Source: Myxococcales bacterium (GTDB taxonomy: Bacteria > Myxococcota_A > Polyangia > Polyangiales > Polyangiaceae). Taken from it: DNA of 64,000 nt. The notes under the pieces are model-generated. The model was not told where the DNA came from. It saw only the letters and a program-made list of their open reading frames with translations, and did no database searches. This document shows, in pieces, positions 42,462-51,278 of this stretch; position 1 is the stretch's first letter, and each line of letters opens with the position of its first letter. The stretch is from the NCBI GenBank assembly GCA_016706225.1, contig JADJKB010000021.1, positions 682,001 through 746,000 of the forward strand, given 5' to 3'. The position numbers and the translations under genes were made by a program.

Positions 42462-43755
42462 TCAGCTCCATGAGATACGAGCGGTCCATGTGTGCGTCCC
42501 GCGAGGCTTGGCGAATGTTGCCCTCGCTCTTTTCCAGTAGACGTTCCAGGTAGCGCCGCTCGAAGTCGTCCGTGGCCCTGCGCTTGGCGTCGCGGTAGGG
42601 CAACTCGAAGAGGGCGGCGAACGACGAGCTCAAGGAACCGGCATCGGCGTCCGGCCCCAGCTGCAAGTTCGCGGGCTCGCCGAGCGCCAGAGTGCCGAGC
42701 ACGAAGTTCCGAAGCTCTCGCACGTTGCCGGGCCACGGGTGAGCTGCGAGCTGCTTGAGCGCGGCGTTCGAAAAGACCTCCGGAAGCGCACCCGCATGGC
42801 CGGCATCTCGCAGGAAGTGCTCGACCAGCGCGGGAATGTCCTCCGGGCGCTCGCGGAGCGGCGGCACCGAGAGAGTCACGACGGCGATGCGATAGAAGAG
42901 GTCGAGGCGAAAACCCGCGGAGTTGACCTGGGCGCGGAGATCTCGATGGGTTGCCGAGACCAAGCGCACGTCGACGTCGATGTCGTCGCGACCGCCGACC
43001 CGCCGGATCTTGCGCCGCTCGAGCGCACCCAGCAGGGCCGACTGTTGTTCTGGCGGTAGCTCGCCGATCTCGTCCAGGAACACCGTTCCGCGGTGGGCGC
43101 GTTCGAACGCACCGATGTGCTGGCGATCGGCGCCGGTGAACGCTCCCCGCTCGTGTCCGAACAGCTCGCTCGAGAACAGCGTCGGGGTGATTGCACCGCA
43201 GTCGACGGTGACGAAAGCTTCGCCGGCACGCGGACTCTGCTCGTGCAGCGCCCGCGCGATCAGCTCCTTGCCCGTGCCGGACTCGCCGAACAAGAGCACG
43301 GAGACGTCGCTCTGCGCGACGCGGCTGGCCCGGGCCATCAGGCGTCGCATCGGAGCGCTGTCACCGAACAGCTCTCCGAACCGCGCCGGCGTCTCACCCA
43401 CGTCGACGATGTCGCCGTCATCGACGCGCAGCGCCGACTCGCCGAGCGAGAGAATGGTACCCGGGTCGATGAACACACTGCCGGAACACACCAGCACTCC
43501 GCCCATCCGGGTGCCGTTGGTCGAGCCGAGGTCGACCACCTCGATGCGACCTTTCTGCCGGCGCAACTCGAGGTGGAAGCGGCTGACGGTCTTGTCGGCG
43601 AGCAACAGGTCGTTGCCCTCGGCGCTGCCCACGCTGAGCGTGTCCGCAGCAGAAACGAAGCTGCGCCCTTCGTCGAGACCGGAGGTCACCTGGGCGCGAA
43701 GCGCGCGCACGCGCCGGGCGGCGTGTTCGATGGGAACGGTGTGATCGGTGTTCAT
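42439..43755 (-). CDS. FHA-domain sigma54-dependent activator (EBP) 2
   Basis: The 438-residue protein starts at ATG 43755 (MNTDHTVPIEH). The FHA domain (about 35-115) shows SVGSAEGNDLLLAD, TVSRFHLEL and GSTNGTRMGG. The AAA+ domain has GESGTGKE, a canonical GAFTGAD loop, TVFLDEIGELPPE and PWPGNVRELRN. A Fis-type HTH closes the protein (NIRQASRDAHMDRSYLMELI). It resembles the activator at 38517-39923 and differs mainly by having the full GAFTGA loop. The kinase gene lies 107 bp upstream on the same strand. The 3' end overlaps the convergent methyltransferase gene by 23 bp. Confidence 0.94.
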   Translation of the reverse strand: MNTDHTVPIEHAARRVRALRAQVTSGLDEGRSFVSAADTLSVGSAEGNDLLLADKTVSRFHLELRRQKGRIEVVDLGSTNGTRMGGVLVCSGSVFIDPGTILSLGESALRVDDGDIVDVGETPARFGELFGDSAPMRRLMARASRVAQSDVSVLLFGESGTGKELIARALHEQSPRAGEAFVTVDCGAITPTLFSSELFGHERGAFTGADRQHIGAFERAHRGTVFLDEIGELPPEQQSALLGALERRKIRRVGGRDDIDVDVRLVSATHRDLRAQVNSAGFRLDLFYRIAVVTLSVPPLRERPEDIPALVEHFLRDAGHAGALPEVFSNAALKQLAAHPWPGNVRELRNFVLGTLALGEPANLQLGPDADAGSLSSSFAALFELPYRDAKRRATDDFERRYLERLLEKSEGNIRQASRDAHMDRSYLMELIKRHRLR

Positions 43756-43862
43756 GGCGGCGAAATGACGCTGGAAGCCCAGAGCCTCCGCGTGAAGACC
43801 GCCGCAGCGTAACACGCTCTTGCGGCCGCGGCGGCCAAGCCGCCACGCGCCGCCGTGCACGA

Positions 43863-45839
43863 CTAACTCGCCGGACTCCCGGAGCCCCCGCGCCCCTCGA
43901 GCACCCCGCCATCGGCGGTGACGAGCACCACGCGATCCGCATCAGCCTGCATGCTCACGAACGGCGCGGTCCAGCTCGCATCGCTCCAGACTTCGCGCCA
44001 CGCGGCCCCGTCACCCGGGGAGAACCAGACCTTGCCCGCGCCGGCAACCCACTCTCCACCGAGCACGTCAACGGCGCACGCTGACCAGTTTGGCCCTTCA
44101 CCCAGCTCGACCTCCGTCTTGCCTCTTGGCGTGACTCGAACGACGTGCCGACCCCCGGCGGCGATTGCCACGCCTCGCTCGGGCTGGCTGGCGCAAGCCA
44201 CCAGGGCAGGTGCGCTCGGGCTCGCAAATACTTCGATGCGCCACTCGAGCGGCGAGTAGATGGCTGCAAACGCGCGACCCGCGCCGGTGCGCCCCGCCAC
44301 CAACCAGCGCTCGCGATCGAGCCGCGCGAGCCCCGGAATGCTCAGCGCACCCTCCACCCCCAGGGGTTTCAGCCAGTGCCGCCCGCAGTAGCTCGACAGC
44401 TCTGGCCGCGCACCCGGACGCGCCGCGACCATGACGGCAAGATCATCCAGATCACCGGAGAACGCCGTCACGACGCACGATGCATCAGGATGGGCTAGCA
44501 CCTCCACTGCCTCGTCTTGCGCGAACGCATACAGGCGACCCGCGTCCGAAGAGAGCAGAAAGCGACCCGCACCCAGCCGCCGAACCATGTGGATGGGAGC
44601 GAGCGGCGCCGGCGTGAGCTCGGTCCAGCGCCCACCATCCCAGAAGCTCAGTCCGCGCGCAGTCGCGGCCAGGCAGTGGCCGTCGCTCTCCCACGCGAGA
44701 TCCACGACCACCACGTCGCCGCCGGGATTCTGCCGAGGCATCCAGCTCCAGCTCGCAGGCTCACGCGCGGTGGCGCGCTCGGTGCGGGTGGAGATCACGC
44801 TCGAGATCAGCCTCTGACTCGGCTGCCCGCTCCCAGGGCCCGAGCTGAGCCACGGCTGGAGCGAGCTCGCGAGCTCGGACGCGCTCTGAAAGCGGTGGCG
44901 AGGATCGACAGCGGTCGCCCGGGCGAGCAGCGTATCGATGGCCTGACAAGTTTCGGCGCTCTCGGCCAGCTCGGGCGACAACCCCGGCTTGCTGCGGATA
45001 CTCGTGCGCCCGGGCTGAGAGGCCAGCATCACGCCGTCGAGCGTCGACTTCACGTCGAAGTACTTCTCGCCGGTCAGCATGAAAAAGACGACGGCGGCCA
45101 GGCTGAACACGTCGGTCGGGGGCCCAATTTCGTCCCGCAGGTGCACTTGTTCGGGGGCGACGTAGCCGGGGGTGCCGAGCGCGAGCTCACCGAAGGTGGA
45201 CGCCAAGCCGGTCGGGCGGGCGATGCCAAAATCGGAGACCTTGACCACTTCGCCATCACCGAAACCACACGCGAGCACGTTGCTCGGCTTGAAATCGCGA
45301 TGGACGATCTCAGCCGCGTGGATCTCCGTGAGCGCCGCGGCGAGCTGACGCAAGACCCGCGCCGCGCGCTCCCGGTCGAACGCAAACTGGGTGTACTTGA
45401 CCGAGTAACGAACTCGCTTCGAGAGCGTCTCGCCCTCGACGCCACCGTGCACGTATTCGATGGCCAGCCAAGGCAATGCGGAGTGGCGCCCGTCATTCCT
45501 TACCGACGCCACACCCGTATCCAGCAACCGAACCACGAAGGGTGATGGGGGAACCCGCTCGTTCAGTCGGCCCAACGCCACGACTTCTTTCTTGAAGAGC
45601 CGCGTGACCATGTCGCCGTCCTGTTTGAGCACCTCCGGGCGCATGATCTTGAGCACGACCGGCAGGCTGCCCTCGGGGGCATGACGGGTGGCCAGCGCCG
45701 CGTAGGCAAAACCTCCGCGCCCAATCGTCCGTTCGATGTTGTACGTGACGTCGGGCCGGTGCTCGGATCGAAGCGGGGCGCCGCCAAAGAGCGAGAGCGT
45801 CGCGTCCCGCGAGGCACCCTCGTCGAACGAGCTGGTCAT
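43863..45839 (-). CDS. Hanks-type Ser/Thr kinase with C-terminal beta-propeller-like domain
   Basis: The 658-residue protein has a kinase domain (about 33-330): GRGGFAYAALA loop, K64 in VVLKIMRP, HRDFKPSN with D182, DFG at 203-205 and GTPGYVAPEQ. All catalytic residues are present. There is no clear TM helix. From about 390 onward, repeated WxxDG and GRFLLSSDAGRLYA-type units suggest a six- or seven-bladed propeller that may sense or bind a partner. The start overlaps the stop of the upstream kinase gene (ATGA), so the two kinases are made together and may phosphorylate each other or the FHA activator downstream. Confidence 0.93.
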   Translation of the reverse strand: MTSSFDEGASRDATLSLFGGAPLRSEHRPDVTYNIERTIGRGGFAYAALATRHAPEGSLPVVLKIMRPEVLKQDGDMVTRLFKKEVVALGRLNERVPPSPFVVRLLDTGVASVRNDGRHSALPWLAIEYVHGGVEGETLSKRVRYSVKYTQFAFDRERAARVLRQLAAALTEIHAAEIVHRDFKPSNVLACGFGDGEVVKVSDFGIARPTGLASTFGELALGTPGYVAPEQVHLRDEIGPPTDVFSLAAVVFFMLTGEKYFDVKSTLDGVMLASQPGRTSIRSKPGLSPELAESAETCQAIDTLLARATAVDPRHRFQSASELASSLQPWLSSGPGSGQPSQRLISSVISTRTERATAREPASWSWMPRQNPGGDVVVVDLAWESDGHCLAATARGLSFWDGGRWTELTPAPLAPIHMVRRLGAGRFLLSSDAGRLYAFAQDEAVEVLAHPDASCVVTAFSGDLDDLAVMVAARPGARPELSSYCGRHWLKPLGVEGALSIPGLARLDRERWLVAGRTGAGRAFAAIYSPLEWRIEVFASPSAPALVACASQPERGVAIAAGGRHVVRVTPRGKTEVELGEGPNWSACAVDVLGGEWVAGAGKVWFSPGDGAAWREVWSDASWTAPFVSMQADADRVVLVTADGGVLEGRGGSGSPAS

Positions 45840-47275
45840 TTCGTGCCGCCGTACTTCAGCTTCATGGCCTCTGCGGCGGCGCGGGTCTTCTCGGCGCTCT
45901 CCTGGGTCTTCTTGGCGCTCTCCTGGGCCTTCTTGGCGTCGGCCTGGGCTTTTTCAGCGTCGGACAGCGCCTTTTCGACGTCGGTCGAGGGTTTCACTTT
46001 GGTTGTCGGCTCGGTGCCGGCCGGACCGGCCGCCGGCGCGGCACCCGGGGTCGACCCGGAGGTAGCGCGCAACGGGGTTACTCCGCCGTCGGTGCTGTCG
46101 AGCAACCCGACGCCCGCGGCCGAAACCGGAGTGTCGAGCGTGGGAACACCCGAAGCCGAGCCAGCAACCGGGGTCGAGCTGCGGGAGGCGTAGAGATACC
46201 CCGCGGCGCCCAGGGCGGCGGCCGCGCCGAGGCCAAGCAGGATCACCAACGGAACCACGAGCGGCGACGCGCGCTTTGGCGCTGGGGTGAGGCTGACCGG
46301 ACCGTGCGTGACCGCAGGCGATACGCTGATTGGCGACGAAGGTAGCGCTCCGATGTGAGAGGTTGCAGCGGCGTACGAGGGCAGCGGCATCGAGGGCGGT
46401 GGCATCGACGGCAGACCTGCCCCAATGAGGGCGCGAAATGCCTCCGCCATTTCCAGCGCAGTGCCGAAGCGCCGATCGGGATCTCGCTCGACCGCCCGCT
46501 GGAACCAGGCGTCGAAGCCGGGAGGGACCGGCGCAACGGTCGAGGGGACAGGCGCGGGATCGGTGCAGATCTTGACCAACAGATCCCCGAGCACCGCGCT
46601 GTCGAACGGACGCCGCCCGGTCAGACACTCGAAAGCGATGACAGCCAGGGCCCAGAGGTCGGAGCGATGGTCCACCGCTCGTGTGCCGCGGGCCTGCTCC
46701 GGGCTCATGTAGTGCGGAGTTCCAAGCACCGCGCCCGTCTGTGTTCCCGTGTCGACTCCCCCCTCGGCGAGCCCGATGGCCTTGGCTATGCCGAAGTCGA
46801 GCACCTTCACGATCTCGTCGTCTGCATTGTGGACGATGAAGACGTTGTCCGGCTTCAGATCGCGATGCACGATGCCCGCCTCTCGCGCCTTCTCGAGGGC
46901 GCGAGCAACGTGCACCAGGATGCGAGCGGTCTCGACGGGCGAGAGGATGCGCTGACGCTGCAAGCGAGTGCGCAGACTCTCACCCTCCAGGAGCTCCATC
47001 ACCATGAAGGGAGTGTCCTCGTGCACCCCGTAGTCGAGGATCTGAACGACATGAGGGCTGCGCAGCGCAGCCGAGGCCTGGGCCTCCCGAAGGAAACGCG
47101 CGCGCAGCGCCTCTGAGTCCGCGACCCGGGCGAGCACCAGCTTCACGGCGACCGGCGAGCGGAGCACCAGGTGGTCGGCGCGCCACACCGCGCCCATGCC
47201 TCCGCGCCCAAGCTCCTGAGTGAGCTGGTACTTTTCGGCGAGCACGTCACCGGCCGCCCACTGGCGCGATCCCAT
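45836..47275 (-). CDS. Hanks-type Ser/Thr kinase with TM helix and coiled-coil tail
   Basis: The 479-residue protein has an N-terminal kinase domain: GRGGMGAVWRA, K45 in VAVKLVLAR, HRDLKPDN with D139, DFG 160-162, GTPHYMSPEQARG. A Pro/Ser linker leads to a TM helix (about 338-362) and an outer tail that is first Ala/Thr/Pro rich, then a heptad-repeat coiled coil (KAQESAK-type units to the C-terminus). The tail could oligomerise or sense the periplasm. The next kinase gene starts inside its stop codon. It is divergent from the small zinc-ribbon gene and a third kinase. Confidence 0.94.
   Translation of the reverse strand: MGSRQWAAGDVLAEKYQLTQELGRGGMGAVWRADHLVLRSPVAVKLVLARVADSEALRARFLREAQASAALRSPHVVQILDYGVHEDTPFMVMELLEGESLRTRLQRQRILSPVETARILVHVARALEKAREAGIVHRDLKPDNVFIVHNADDEIVKVLDFGIAKAIGLAEGGVDTGTQTGAVLGTPHYMSPEQARGTRAVDHRSDLWALAVIAFECLTGRRPFDSAVLGDLLVKICTDPAPVPSTVAPVPPGFDAWFQRAVERDPDRRFGTALEMAEAFRALIGAGLPSMPPPSMPLPSYAAATSHIGALPSSPISVSPAVTHGPVSLTPAPKRASPLVVPLVILLGLGAAAALGAAGYLYASRSSTPVAGSASGVPTLDTPVSAAGVGLLDSTDGGVTPLRATSGSTPGAAPAAGPAGTEPTTKVKPSTDVEKALSDAEKAQADAKKAQESAKKTQESAEKTRAAAEAMKLKYGGTK
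45882..45975. repeat. 21-bp repeats coding for coiled-coil heptads
   Basis: Units of the type CTTGGCGCTCTCCTGGGTCTT recur every 21 bp and encode KAQESAK/KTQESAE heptads on the minus strand. They form the C-terminal coiled coil of the kinase at 45836-47275. Confidence 0.75.
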
Positions 47276-47382
47276 GAGTTACCGAGGGTAGTTTCAGCGC
47301 GGACCCCCGGCAACCTCGAAGCCACTCGAACTGGGTTGAGGGCACCCGGGCGTTGGAGTAGCGAGAGGGTCGATTCGAGCGA

Positions 47383-47574
47383 ATGGGAGCGATGGGAATG
47401 CCGACGTGCAAGGGTTGTGGCGAAGAAACGGACGAGCTCACGAGTCTGAAGGTCGACGGCAAGACCAAGAAACTCTGCGAAAGCTGCGCGGACCTGGCCC
47501 GTGAATCCGACGCGATGGCGGAAGCCAGCGAGGCGGCGGTTCAACAGATGATGGGCTTCAAGGGCAGGCGCTGA
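47383..47574 (+). CDS. Small four-Cys zinc-ribbon protein
   Basis: The protein has 58-63 residues; ATGs at 47383, 47392 and 47398 are all possible, and 47398 (MPTCKGCGEE) has GGGA just upstream. CKGC and CESC, 20-25 residues apart, form a likely zinc site. The C-terminal half is helical and ends MMGFKGRR. It is 4 bp upstream of the kinase gene at 47579 and so is co-transcribed with it. Similar small proteins are common in myxobacteria, from memory. No function is known. Confidence 0.75.
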   Translation: MGAMGMPTCKGCGEETDELTSLKVDGKTKKLCESCADLARESDAMAEASEAAVQQMMGFKGRR

Positions 47575-47578
47575 CCGC

Positions 47579-49381
47579 GTGGAGCTCCAGGCTGGGCTTC
47601 GAATCGACCGTTACGTCTTGAGCGAGCCCCTCGGTGAGGGCGGCCAGGGCGCGGTCTGGAAGGCGACAGATCCACTCGCCCCTGACGAACCGTGTGCGCT
47701 CAAGCTCGTGCCCGTCGTCGCGGGCCGACCCAACGACCTCGAACGTGCGCGACGGGAAGCGCGGGCGCTGGCGGAGCTCTCCCACCCGTCCATCGTGAGC
47801 GCGACCGCGCTGTTCGAAGATCTCAAGCTGGGCGTGCTCGGTATTGCAATGGAGCTCGTGCGCGGCAAGTCGCTCAAGCAGCTCGCGCGCGAAGGGCGGC
47901 TCGACGAAGAAGAGAAGAGCCTGGTGCTGGAGCACGTCGTGCGCGCGCTCGATTACCTGCACCGAAGCGGGGTCGTTCACCGGGACGTGAAGCTCGACAA
48001 CGTCGTCGTGCGCGACAGCTTCTGGGACGATCCAACACGACCCGAGGGGGTCAAGGTCGTGGACCTGGGCATCGCGGCCGTTGCAGGCGCAGACCGCGAT
48101 CTGACCCAGGAGGGCACCGTCGTGGGGACCCTGTCCTACCTCGCTCCGGAGCTGCTCGACCCAGCGACCTTGGACGGCGGGGAGAGTGCTCCAGCCGTGG
48201 ACGTGTTCGCGTTCGGGGTCATGGGCTGGCTGCTGCTCACGGGTGAGCACCCATCGGGGTTGCCGGCAGGCTCCAAGGCGGTCGAATACACGCGCACTTA
48301 CCGCAAACACGCGGCGCCGGGCGCACACTTTCCACAGCGAGGGACGATCGCCGAGCCGGCCCTCGAGCGCCGCTGGCAGCCGGTGCTCGAGAGGTGTCTC
48401 GAGCTCGACTCGAAAGCACGCTTTCACGACGGCAGCGCCCTGGCCGACGCCCTCGAGATGCGTTCCCCGGAGAGTGTCGTCGTGCGCCCATCGCGCCGCG
48501 GCGGCGGCGGCGAGCCGACTGCCGTCGCAACGCCCAACGCGATGGTCGACGCCACGGTCTTGGCCGAACAATCGGCGACCGGCGCGGTTGCAGGAGCAGC
48601 AACGGTGGAGCTTGGGCCAAGCCGGCCCCCAAAGGCCAAGAAGAGCAGCCCCGTCGTGCTGCCCCTCGTCACGCTGCTCGTGGCCGTTGTCATCGGCACC
48701 GCGGTCGCGTTTTACCTGGTGGGCTCCCCTTCACAGGCGGTCGGACCGAGCAAGAGCGCACGCCCCCGCCCCGCGCACCCGTCGCCCGTCGCGCGCCCGA
48801 GCGCGAGCAGCACGCCGAGCGCGGAGCTGGATGCGGAGGCCTCTCCCAGCGCGGAGCTGGATGCGAGCGCAGAGGTTCCTGCGATTGAAGCGCCGTGTGC
48901 GCATGGCTGTCGTTCGGGTCGCAGCTGCGGCGTCGATGGTTGTGAGGCCGCACTCTCACCGGAAGACGTGTACACTCTCCGACTCGGCGGCGTCGAGACG
49001 GACGCCGCGGGCAACTCTCTCTTTTCGACCTATCGGACGGCGGAGGTCTGCATCTCCTTGTCGGGAAGCGGCCGAGCTCCGACGTGTATGCCGCTCGCCG
49101 AGACACTGGACGGGGGAGTGACGAGAGCGGCGCTCAGCGGCGTGGGATATGCGGATCTGGTAGGGACGGGCCTCGACGTGCTGGTCCGAAACTCGGTGCC
49201 CGGTCAGGGCACCGCCGAGCTCGCGTCCAAGAAGGGCGTGAAGCTCCCGGACAGCGCCCGGCGCAGCATCCTGTGCTCCGGCCTCGTGATCGACGGACTC
49301 AGCGTGACCCGCGACGTAGCCATCGAACGCGTCGTCTTGTACCTCGACGACCCCGCCGGTCAGCCGTCGCGCTGTCCCTGA
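47579..49381 (+). CDS. Hanks-type Ser/Thr kinase with TM helix and Cys-rich outer domain
   Basis: The 600-residue protein starts at GTG 47579. The kinase domain has GEGGQGAVWKA, K42 in ALKLVPV, HRDVKLDN with D136 and DLG (162-164) in place of DFG, followed by GTLSYLAPE. DLG kinases can be active. A linker leads to a TM helix (about 358-380). The outer part starts with a Pro/Ser/Ala region containing a repeated SAELDAxA unit and goes on to a domain with about eight Cys (CAHGCRSGRSCGVDGC, then EVCIS, PTCMP, ILCSG, SRCP). The Cys domain looks like a disulfide-stabilised sensor. Family relationships of the outer domain are unknown. Confidence 0.92.
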   Translation: MELQAGLRIDRYVLSEPLGEGGQGAVWKATDPLAPDEPCALKLVPVVAGRPNDLERARREARALAELSHPSIVSATALFEDLKLGVLGIAMELVRGKSLKQLAREGRLDEEEKSLVLEHVVRALDYLHRSGVVHRDVKLDNVVVRDSFWDDPTRPEGVKVVDLGIAAVAGADRDLTQEGTVVGTLSYLAPELLDPATLDGGESAPAVDVFAFGVMGWLLLTGEHPSGLPAGSKAVEYTRTYRKHAAPGAHFPQRGTIAEPALERRWQPVLERCLELDSKARFHDGSALADALEMRSPESVVVRPSRRGGGGEPTAVATPNAMVDATVLAEQSATGAVAGAATVELGPSRPPKAKKSSPVVLPLVTLLVAVVIGTAVAFYLVGSPSQAVGPSKSARPRPAHPSPVARPSASSTPSAELDAEASPSAELDASAEVPAIEAPCAHGCRSGRSCGVDGCEAALSPEDVYTLRLGGVETDAAGNSLFSTYRTAEVCISLSGSGRAPTCMPLAETLDGGVTRAALSGVGYADLVGTGLDVLVRNSVPGQGTAELASKKGVKLPDSARRSILCSGLVIDGLSVTRDVAIERVVLYLDDPAGQPSRCP

Positions 49382-50673
49382 CCTGCGAGCGTTCTCGCGG
49401 CGTCGACCCAACCGTCGCGCACGATGCGCGCGGGTTGCACTTTCACTTTTTGTGCGAACTCGACCACGTCGGCCTCGGTCCAGGCTGCAATTTGCGCGAA
49501 CGTCACGACCCCCGCGCGAGCCAAGGCATCGCGGTACTTTGGACCAATGCCCTTGATGCGAGTGAGGTCGTCCCCGGCCGTTGGCGCAGATCCCCAGGCG
49601 AGACTCTCGGCTGCCTCGGCTGCCTCGGCTTCGAGGCGCCGAACCTGCGCCTCGCGCTCGGTGAGCTTGTTTCGCGCCTCGGCAAGCTCGCGCTCGAGCT
49701 CGTTGAACCGCTCTCCGCGCTCGACGAGCGCGGCGTCGAGGCGGCGGGTTTGTGCGCGAAGCGCCGCCGCCTCAGCCTCGAGCTGGCCCATACGCGCGGC
49801 TTCGCGCTCGGCGCTCGAGAGGGCGGTCTCGAGCTCCGTGATCCGGTCGCGCAGGCGAGGCACCTCGGCACCGCCGCCATCTTCGAGCTTCTGAAGCTTG
49901 GCGTCCCGCTCGGCGATGCGGCCGAGCAGCGCCTCGCGCTCACTCTGAAACGTGCTCAGATCACTGATCTTCGTCGCCAGCACGCGTTTCACGTTCTCGA
50001 GCTCCGCGACGAGCGCTGCTCTGTCGCTCGAGGCTCCTGCCGCACTACTTGGTGTCGCGAAGCTGGACGGCGACAAGCTGGGGCGCACGGCCTGCACGGT
50101 GCTGTCGCTCGAGCGCGTCGTCGACGGACGAATGCTCGGGGGCACGCCGGGGGGCACGCTCGGCGGCGCTCGGTCGAACGTGCCGCGCAAGGACGGCGGC
50201 GACCCCGGCGGCACACTCGGCGGCCGCCGACTGACCGGCGTGCCGTACGGCGAGCTGCGCGACGGCGGCGGAGGGGCGCCGGTCGGAACACTGGGCGGCG
50301 CGGCGCGCGGTGAGCTGCGCGACGGCGGCGGAGGCGGCACACTCGGTGGCGAGCGGAAAGGGGGACGCGCGGCGGAGACTGGCGGAGCACCTGGCGGCAC
50401 ACTCGGCGGCGCGGCGCCGGTTGGGCTGCGGACCGGCGGAGGCGGCGGCCTCACACTCGGTGGAGGCGGCGTGGCGCCCGGAACCAGCGGGGGACGCGGG
50501 ATGGAGTACGAACCGGTCGCCGCGCCGGGTCGTGGCGGAGTCGTCACCGGTCGCGGCGGGATGCTCGCCGGCCGCGGCGGAGCAACGACCGGCGGCGGGC
50601 CCGCTGCCGGGCTGGATCGCGGGTCGTCGACCTGCGTGATCTCGTTGTCCGGCGGCTCGTCCTTGGTTCCCAT
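49360..50673 (-). CDS. Pro-rich, coiled-coil protein with C-terminal helix-hairpin-helix domain
   Basis: About 437 residues from ATG 50673 (MGTKDEPPDNEI); upstream frame is antisense to the next gene. Residues 15-185 are a low-complexity Pro/Ser/Arg region with many PPSVPPG and PPPSRSSP units. A coiled coil covers about 200-350. The C-terminus has DDLTRIKGIGPKYRDALARAG (shown by position near 375-395; motif IKGIGPKY), a helix-hairpin-helix like that of proteins binding DNA or other chains non-specifically. It may organise DNA or a cell-envelope structure. It is divergent from the small membrane protein at 50765 and overlaps the kinase gene end by 22 bp. Confidence 0.8.
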   Translation of the reverse strand: MGTKDEPPDNEITQVDDPRSSPAAGPPPVVAPPRPASIPPRPVTTPPRPGAATGSYSIPRPPLVPGATPPPPSVRPPPPPVRSPTGAAPPSVPPGAPPVSAARPPFRSPPSVPPPPPSRSSPRAAPPSVPTGAPPPPSRSSPYGTPVSRRPPSVPPGSPPSLRGTFDRAPPSVPPGVPPSIRPSTTRSSDSTVQAVRPSLSPSSFATPSSAAGASSDRAALVAELENVKRVLATKISDLSTFQSEREALLGRIAERDAKLQKLEDGGGAEVPRLRDRITELETALSSAEREAARMGQLEAEAAALRAQTRRLDAALVERGERFNELERELAEARNKLTEREAQVRRLEAEAAEAAESLAWGSAPTAGDDLTRIKGIGPKYRDALARAGVVTFAQIAAWTEADVVEFAQKVKVQPARIVRDGWVDAARTLAGQGQRDG

Positions 50674-50764
50674 CTCGACCAGAGCACCGAAGCATAGGCG
50701 GAAAGCCCCTGCCGGATCCACGCCGGCGCTTGCGCCCCGCCGAGCGCAGAGGAATGAGGCGCCC

Positions 50765-51265
50765 ATGACCTCGCCAGCCTCGACGAAGCCGGAGCCGGAG
50801 CCCACCAAAGCGCCAGAGCCGCAGGCCACACCGGGCGGGAAGCGCCTGCTGATCGGCCTGTGCGCGGTCGTCGTCAGCGTCGGCAGCGCGTATGGCATCG
50901 GGCGATACCAAGGCAAGCTCGCGACCGACGCAGCGGAGTCTCGTGAAGGGGAGCGCGCGACGGAGAAGCAGCGCGCGACGGCGCAGTTCGATGCACAACG
51001 GGACCGAGCGATCCGACTCGAAGCGCGCAGGCGGTTGCACCTTGGGCAGATGGCGGTCGAGGAACGCAACTTCGGCGCCGCCGAAAAGCACCTTGCCAAA
51101 GCTGCAGACCTGCTCGGTCGCGCCAAGGGCGAAGCCGCGCTCGACGAGCTGGCGGTCGCGATCGCAGCGACCAAGCTGCCGGCCACGGACGATCTCGGCC
51201 CCCCGAGGCAAAAGGTGCTCGAGCTCGTGAAGCGCTTCGACGCCGCGCTGCCGCTCGCCGAGTGA
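50765..51265 (+). CDS. Single-pass membrane protein with coiled coil
   Basis: About 166 residues from ATG 50765 (MTSPASTKPEPEP). A Pro/Glu N-terminus is followed by a TM helix (about 27-46, LLIGLCAVVVSVGSAYGIG) and a basic, helical region (about 50-110) that looks like a coiled coil, ending with a helical domain. It lies 91 bp from the divergent helix-hairpin-helix gene. The 800 bp of open frame upstream on this strand is antisense to that gene and not coding. No known family. Confidence 0.7.
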   Translation: MTSPASTKPEPEPTKAPEPQATPGGKRLLIGLCAVVVSVGSAYGIGRYQGKLATDAAESREGERATEKQRATAQFDAQRDRAIRLEARRRLHLGQMAVEERNFGAAEKHLAKAADLLGRAKGEAALDELAVAIAATKLPATDDLGPPRQKVLELVKRFDAALPLAE

Positions 51266-51278
51266 CCGACTCGAGAGC

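Noticed and set aside
38317..43862. Sigma54 promoters near the FHA activators
   Set aside because: No TGGCAC-N5-TTGC element with good match was seen upstream of nearby genes.
49952..50764. Gly-rich N-terminal extension of the membrane protein at 50765
   Set aside because: It is the complement of the Pro-rich region of the helix-hairpin-helix gene; no start signal supports it.
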